From Boseongicola sp. (GTDB lineage: Bacteria > Pseudomonadota > Alphaproteobacteria > Rhodobacterales > Rhodobacteraceae), in assembly GCA_014075275.1 (NCBI GenBank), contig CP046179.1, positions 3,171,932 to 3,235,931 on the forward strand: 64,000 nucleotides of DNA, written 5' to 3'. The position numbers and the translations under genes are program-made. The notes beneath the pieces were generated by a model that was not told the origin of the DNA, searched no databases, and worked only from the letters and a program-made list of their open reading frames with translations. Of the stretch, positions 61,289 to 64,000 are shown piece by piece; positions within the stretch are counted from its first letter, which is position 1, and each line of letters opens with the position of its first letter.

Positions 61289-62830
61289 ATGCCAAAATCC
61301 ATCGAGCAATTGCGCCGTGATGCCAAGGCGCTTCGCAAGGCCTACGAGGCCCAGGATACCCGTGCCAACGCACGGATCCAAAATTATCCACCCAGATCAG
61401 ATGGTGCGCCTCTAAAGCACGCTGACTTCCTGCATGTCATTGCTTTGGAAAACAGTTTTGCAAGCTGGCCCCAATTGTCTTGGGCAGCAGAGACGGTCGG
61501 TTTGGATCGCGCAGCCAAACAGCAACGCCTAAAAATCGCGATCTATCACGGCCAGAATTGGGTAATCGAAGCGCTTTTGCGCGACACACCTGATCTGGCT
61601 GCGGATAACTTTGGTTTGCAATGCGCGCTTTATGATCGCGCGGCAGTTCTGGATGCGCTGAAAGCTGATCCAAGTCTTGCTGTCAGGGATTTCGGGCCTC
61701 GCCGACCGATCCTGCATCTGGCGTTCTCAAAATACATTCATGACCGCCCTGATCTCGAGGGTGACATGCTGGCAATTGCAGGGGCGTTGTTGGAAAATGG
61801 TGCCAATGTGAACGACGGGTTCCCTTCCATGCCCGGCGAAGATCATTTGTTGTCAGCGCTTTACGGGGCCATCGGCCATGCCAATAACTTGGTGCTGGGC
61901 CGTTGGCTGTTGGAGAATGGTGCCGATCCCAACGACAATGAGTCCCTCTATCACTCGACAGAGTTAGGCCGCCACGATGGCCTGAAATTGTTGCTTTTAC
62001 ACGGCGCAAAGCCGAAAGGAACCAACGCTTTGCTGCGCGCAATCGACTTCGACGATGTCCCTGCGGTGAAGTTGTTGTTGGAGGCAGGGGCCGAAGTCGA
62101 TGAATTCAATGATGAAGAAATCGGTGGCGAAAAGCCCTTTGTGATCCCCGCATTGCATCAGGCGGCACGGCGGATGAGCGGGCGCGAAATGATCGAAACA
62201 TTGCTGGACGCCGGTGCAGATGCAACCCGAGTCTATGAAGGGATGGCGCCCTATGCATTCGCGCGGGTGTTCGGAAACGACGCGCTTTCTCAAGCGCTTA
62301 CCGCGCGAGGACACACAACGACCCTTTCCCCGATTGAACGGTTGCTGGCCCAAATAGCCGATAATGAGCTTCCGGGTGGAACGTTCATTGATCCCGCAAA
62401 AATGCCGGAAGCTGCGCGAAATATCGTGCGTTTGATCCTGCATCTTCCCGGCAAGCTGGACCATATAGAGAGGTTGGTTGAGGCCGGTGCAGAGTATGAC
62501 CTCGCAGACGATCAAGGGCTGACTCCTGTGCAACTGGCGGGTTGGGAAGGTTTGCCAGAAGTGTTGGGATATTTCCTTGGTTTGAAACCGGATCTTGGAC
62601 ACATTAACGGTTATGGCGGGACATTGCTGTCAACGATCATTCATGGGTCCGAGAATGGGCCAGATCGCGCGGCGCGGGACTATGTGACCTGTTTGGAACT
62701 GGCATTGAACGAAGGGGTTGCACTACCGCGCAGAGCCATAGAGCTTGCGGGCGAGCCGCATGTCGCCGCGTTTCTGGCGGACTGGGCCGAGGCGCATCCC
62801 GGTCAGGTCGTGGAGGGTGGCGTTGCCTGA
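61289..62830 (+). CDS. Ankyrin-repeat protein
   Basis: The product is 513 aa. An N-terminal helical part (MPKSIEQLRRDAKALRKAYE) is followed by several ankyrin repeats, for example LLENGANVNDG, WLLENGADPNDNESLYHSTE, LLLEAGAEVDEFND, TLLDAGADATRVYEGMAPYA and RLVEAGAEYDLADDQGLTPV. No signal peptide or membrane segment, so cytoplasmic. It is likely a protein-binding scaffold. GAGGAG lies 4 bases before ATG 61289. First gene of a three-gene operon with a tyrosine phosphatase-like and a membrane protein. Confidence 0.85.
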   Translation: MPKSIEQLRRDAKALRKAYEAQDTRANARIQNYPPRSDGAPLKHADFLHVIALENSFASWPQLSWAAETVGLDRAAKQQRLKIAIYHGQNWVIEALLRDTPDLAADNFGLQCALYDRAAVLDALKADPSLAVRDFGPRRPILHLAFSKYIHDRPDLEGDMLAIAGALLENGANVNDGFPSMPGEDHLLSALYGAIGHANNLVLGRWLLENGADPNDNESLYHSTELGRHDGLKLLLLHGAKPKGTNALLRAIDFDDVPAVKLLLEAGAEVDEFNDEEIGGEKPFVIPALHQAARRMSGREMIETLLDAGADATRVYEGMAPYAFARVFGNDALSQALTARGHTTTLSPIERLLAQIADNELPGGTFIDPAKMPEAARNIVRLILHLPGKLDHIERLVEAGAEYDLADDQGLTPVQLAGWEGLPEVLGYFLGLKPDLGHINGYGGTLLSTIIHGSENGPDRAARDYVTCLELALNEGVALPRRAIELAGEPHVAAFLADWAEAHPGQVVEGGVA

Positions 62831-63332
62831 ATGGTCGGTCAGCGAATTGCCACTTGGCAATGGTGTGCTGGGGATCAGCCCGATTCCCGGCCGCCAAGGA
62901 AACTATACGTCTGATTTCAACCGCTTGGCCCTTTGGGGGCCGTCTTTGGTTCTGACGATGACGACATCGTTGGAACTTTCTCGGGTCGGTGCGGATGGTC
63001 TTGCGGATGATCTGGCTGCGCTTGGCGTCGCCTGGAGGCACCTTCCAATCATCGATTTCGGGGCCCCGGGGTCCGAGACCGAACCGCTCTGGTCCGACGT
63101 TTCTTTGCAGGTGCATGAGATATTGGCGGAGGGTGGCAAAGTTCTGACGCACTGTTTCGGGGGTTGTGGTCGGTCGGGGATGATTACGCTCAGAGTGATG
63201 GTGGAAGCGGGGGAAGATGCTGAAAAGGCGCTTACGCGGCTGCGTTTGGTTCGACCATGTGCTGTTGAAACGGATGCGCAATCCTCGTGGGCCGCTGCCG
63301 CGAATGGCGCGCAGAAAGAAGGGCGCGAATAA
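62823..63332 (+). CDS. Dual-specificity/tyrosine phosphatase-like protein
   Basis: The product is 169 aa. The phosphatase signature Cys-x5-Arg is present: VLTHCFGGCGRSGMITLRVM. An upstream Asp (WRHLPIIDFGAPGSE) may be the general acid, and a tail RLVRPCAVETDAQSSW resembles the family's 'R-RPGA-ET..Q'. There is no ATG at the right place. A TTG at 62823 with GGAGG upstream, overlapping the ankyrin stop, gives MPEWSVSELPLGNG; GTG 62817 is too close to that sequence. Coupling to the ankyrin gene suggests a shared role. Confidence 0.78.
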   Translation: MPEWSVSELPLGNGVLGISPIPGRQGNYTSDFNRLALWGPSLVLTMTTSLELSRVGADGLADDLAALGVAWRHLPIIDFGAPGSETEPLWSDVSLQVHEILAEGGKVLTHCFGGCGRSGMITLRVMVEAGEDAEKALTRLRLVRPCAVETDAQSSWAAAANGAQKEGRE

Positions 63333-63652
63333 TGCGTGATAGCGCGCCAAGTGATGGCCTTAGATTTTTGTTTACAGGGCTCTACGCCCTTTGGGTGCTG
63401 CTGTTTTGTTATGCCTTTTTTGCATTTTTAAACACGCCATCTGAAGGCGATGGGTTCACCGCCGGAATGAACCGACCGCTGACATATCTGGGATGGCAGG
63501 GCGCGGCGGGGATGTTGGCGTTTGCGGTATTTGGTGTTGGACGGCATTGGCCCAAGGGATCACCAGCGCGCAGGCTGTCTTTGCTGCCGCTGGTGATTGC
63601 CTTGCTGCATGTGATTGGAATTGTTGGCGTAATCTTTTGGGCGCGGGCCTAG
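63332..63652 (+). CDS. Small three-helix membrane protein
   Basis: The product is 106 aa with three transmembrane segments (about residues 10-31, 48-67, 82-104). Its ATG overlaps the phosphatase stop by 1 bp (TAATG). Function unknown; position suggests it belongs to the ankyrin-phosphatase operon. Convergent 4-bp overlap with rsgA. Confidence 0.7.
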   Translation: MRDSAPSDGLRFLFTGLYALWVLLFCYAFFAFLNTPSEGDGFTAGMNRPLTYLGWQGAAGMLAFAVFGVGRHWPKGSPARRLSLLPLVIALLHVIGIVGVIFWARA

Positions 63653-64000
63653 TCGCCGCGGTTCTTGCGCTTCTCTGACATCACATTTCGCACCATCTTG
63701 CCAAAGCCTTTGTCTCGGGCACGGGCTTGGGCGATGGTTTCCGAGTTGCGTAGGTCTTCGGCCAACAGTTTTCGCCATCGTGCGACACGCTGAGGTTCCA
63801 AGTCGCCCGCTTCAATCGCGGCTTTCACAGCGCAGCCCGGTTCGCTTTCGTGGGCACAGTCGCTGAAGCGACATTCAGTTGTAAGCGCTTCGATATCCTT
63901 AAATACCTGAGCGATCCCATCACCGGAATCGACAATCCTAAGGGCGCGCATGCCCGGCGTGTCAATCAACCAACCGCCGGCTTCAACGCGCACCAATTCG
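63649..64000 (-). CDS. rsgA: Ribosome small-subunit-dependent GTPase RsgA, C-terminal part
   Basis: The last 117 or so residues of a gene that continues past the right edge. GGWLIDTPGMRAL is the G3 region (DTPG) of the circularly permuted GTPase. The zinc motif CRFSDCAHESEPGC and the C-terminal basic helix (RNSETIAQARARDKGFGKMV) identify RsgA, which helps mature the 30S subunit. Confidence 0.93.
   Translation of the reverse strand, partial: ELVRVEAGGWLIDTPGMRALRIVDSGDGIAQVFKDIEALTTECRFSDCAHESEPGCAVKAAIEAGDLEPQRVARWRKLLAEDLRNSETIAQARARDKGFGKMVRNVMSEKRKNRGD

Overview
The window looks like a chromosomal segment of a marine alphaproteobacterium of the order Rhodobacterales (Roseobacter-type). 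The basis is gene content typical of that group: an L-malyl-CoA/beta-methylmalyl-CoA lyase of the ethylmalonyl-CoA pathway, COQ9, a TrcR/DUF1013 cell-cycle regulator, a TIGR02302 (DUF4175) protein, a YcjX-YcjF pair, DUF1127 and DUF1244 proteins, and pheS/pheT, accA and dnaX-ybaB-recR of alphaproteobacterial type. GC content is moderately high and genes are tightly packed, with no intergenic gap above about 300 bp. I see no tRNA, rRNA, CRISPR array, insertion sequence or prophage. All identifications come from reading the translated sequence; no database was searched.

Layout. 1-4.1 kb: end of ycjX, ycjF, a DUF1127 protein, an FAD monooxygenase and a PPOX-family flavoprotein. 4.3-13.3 kb: ileS (with an in-frame palindromic insertion), ogt, lysA, a large DUF4175 membrane protein and a lytic transglycosylase. 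13.3-21 kb: a PQ-loop-like protein, an SLC13 permease, tag, two GST-fold proteins resembling the reductive dehalogenases PcpC and LinD, a methyltransferase and accA. 21-30 kb: transporters, an oxidoreductase, a small secreted protein plus DUF2145 pair behind a promoter flanked by two matching operator sites, an HxlR/VOC divergent pair, an ArsR-SRPBCC-DUF1761 operon whose SRPBCC gene carries an in-frame TGA, and an MFS exporter.

30-37 kb: mcl1 is divergent from a dgcN-dgcA-dat operon expected to funnel D-amino acids through D-glutamate to L-glutamate. It is followed by a PAS-GGDEF-EAL protein, a DUF1244 protein and an N-formylglutamate amidohydrolase. 38-44 kb: pyk, rpmI-rplT and a small glycan or surface cluster (methyltransferase, GT2, GT39-like). 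44-49 kb: a pheS-pheT operon interrupted by an ASCH gene, a 42-codon micro-ORF whose second half copies the PheS C-terminus, and an unknown gene. 49-54 kb: YtoQ, a GST gene with an in-frame TGA, mscL, a peroxiredoxin-like protein, ald with its Lrp-type regulator, and OsmC. 54-64 kb: a membrane-anchored LuxR regulator opposite a beta-barrel protein, rpsU, coq9, RNase T2, trcR, dnaX-ybaB-recR, an ankyrin-phosphatase-membrane protein operon, and the end of rsgA.

Two families of intergenic repeats run through the window. One is a hairpin plus GAGTATTTT-type element that mostly sits just downstream of genes. The other is an ATACCGACGT 11-mer family present at two distant loci. Several convergent gene pairs share their stop codons by a 4-bp overlap.
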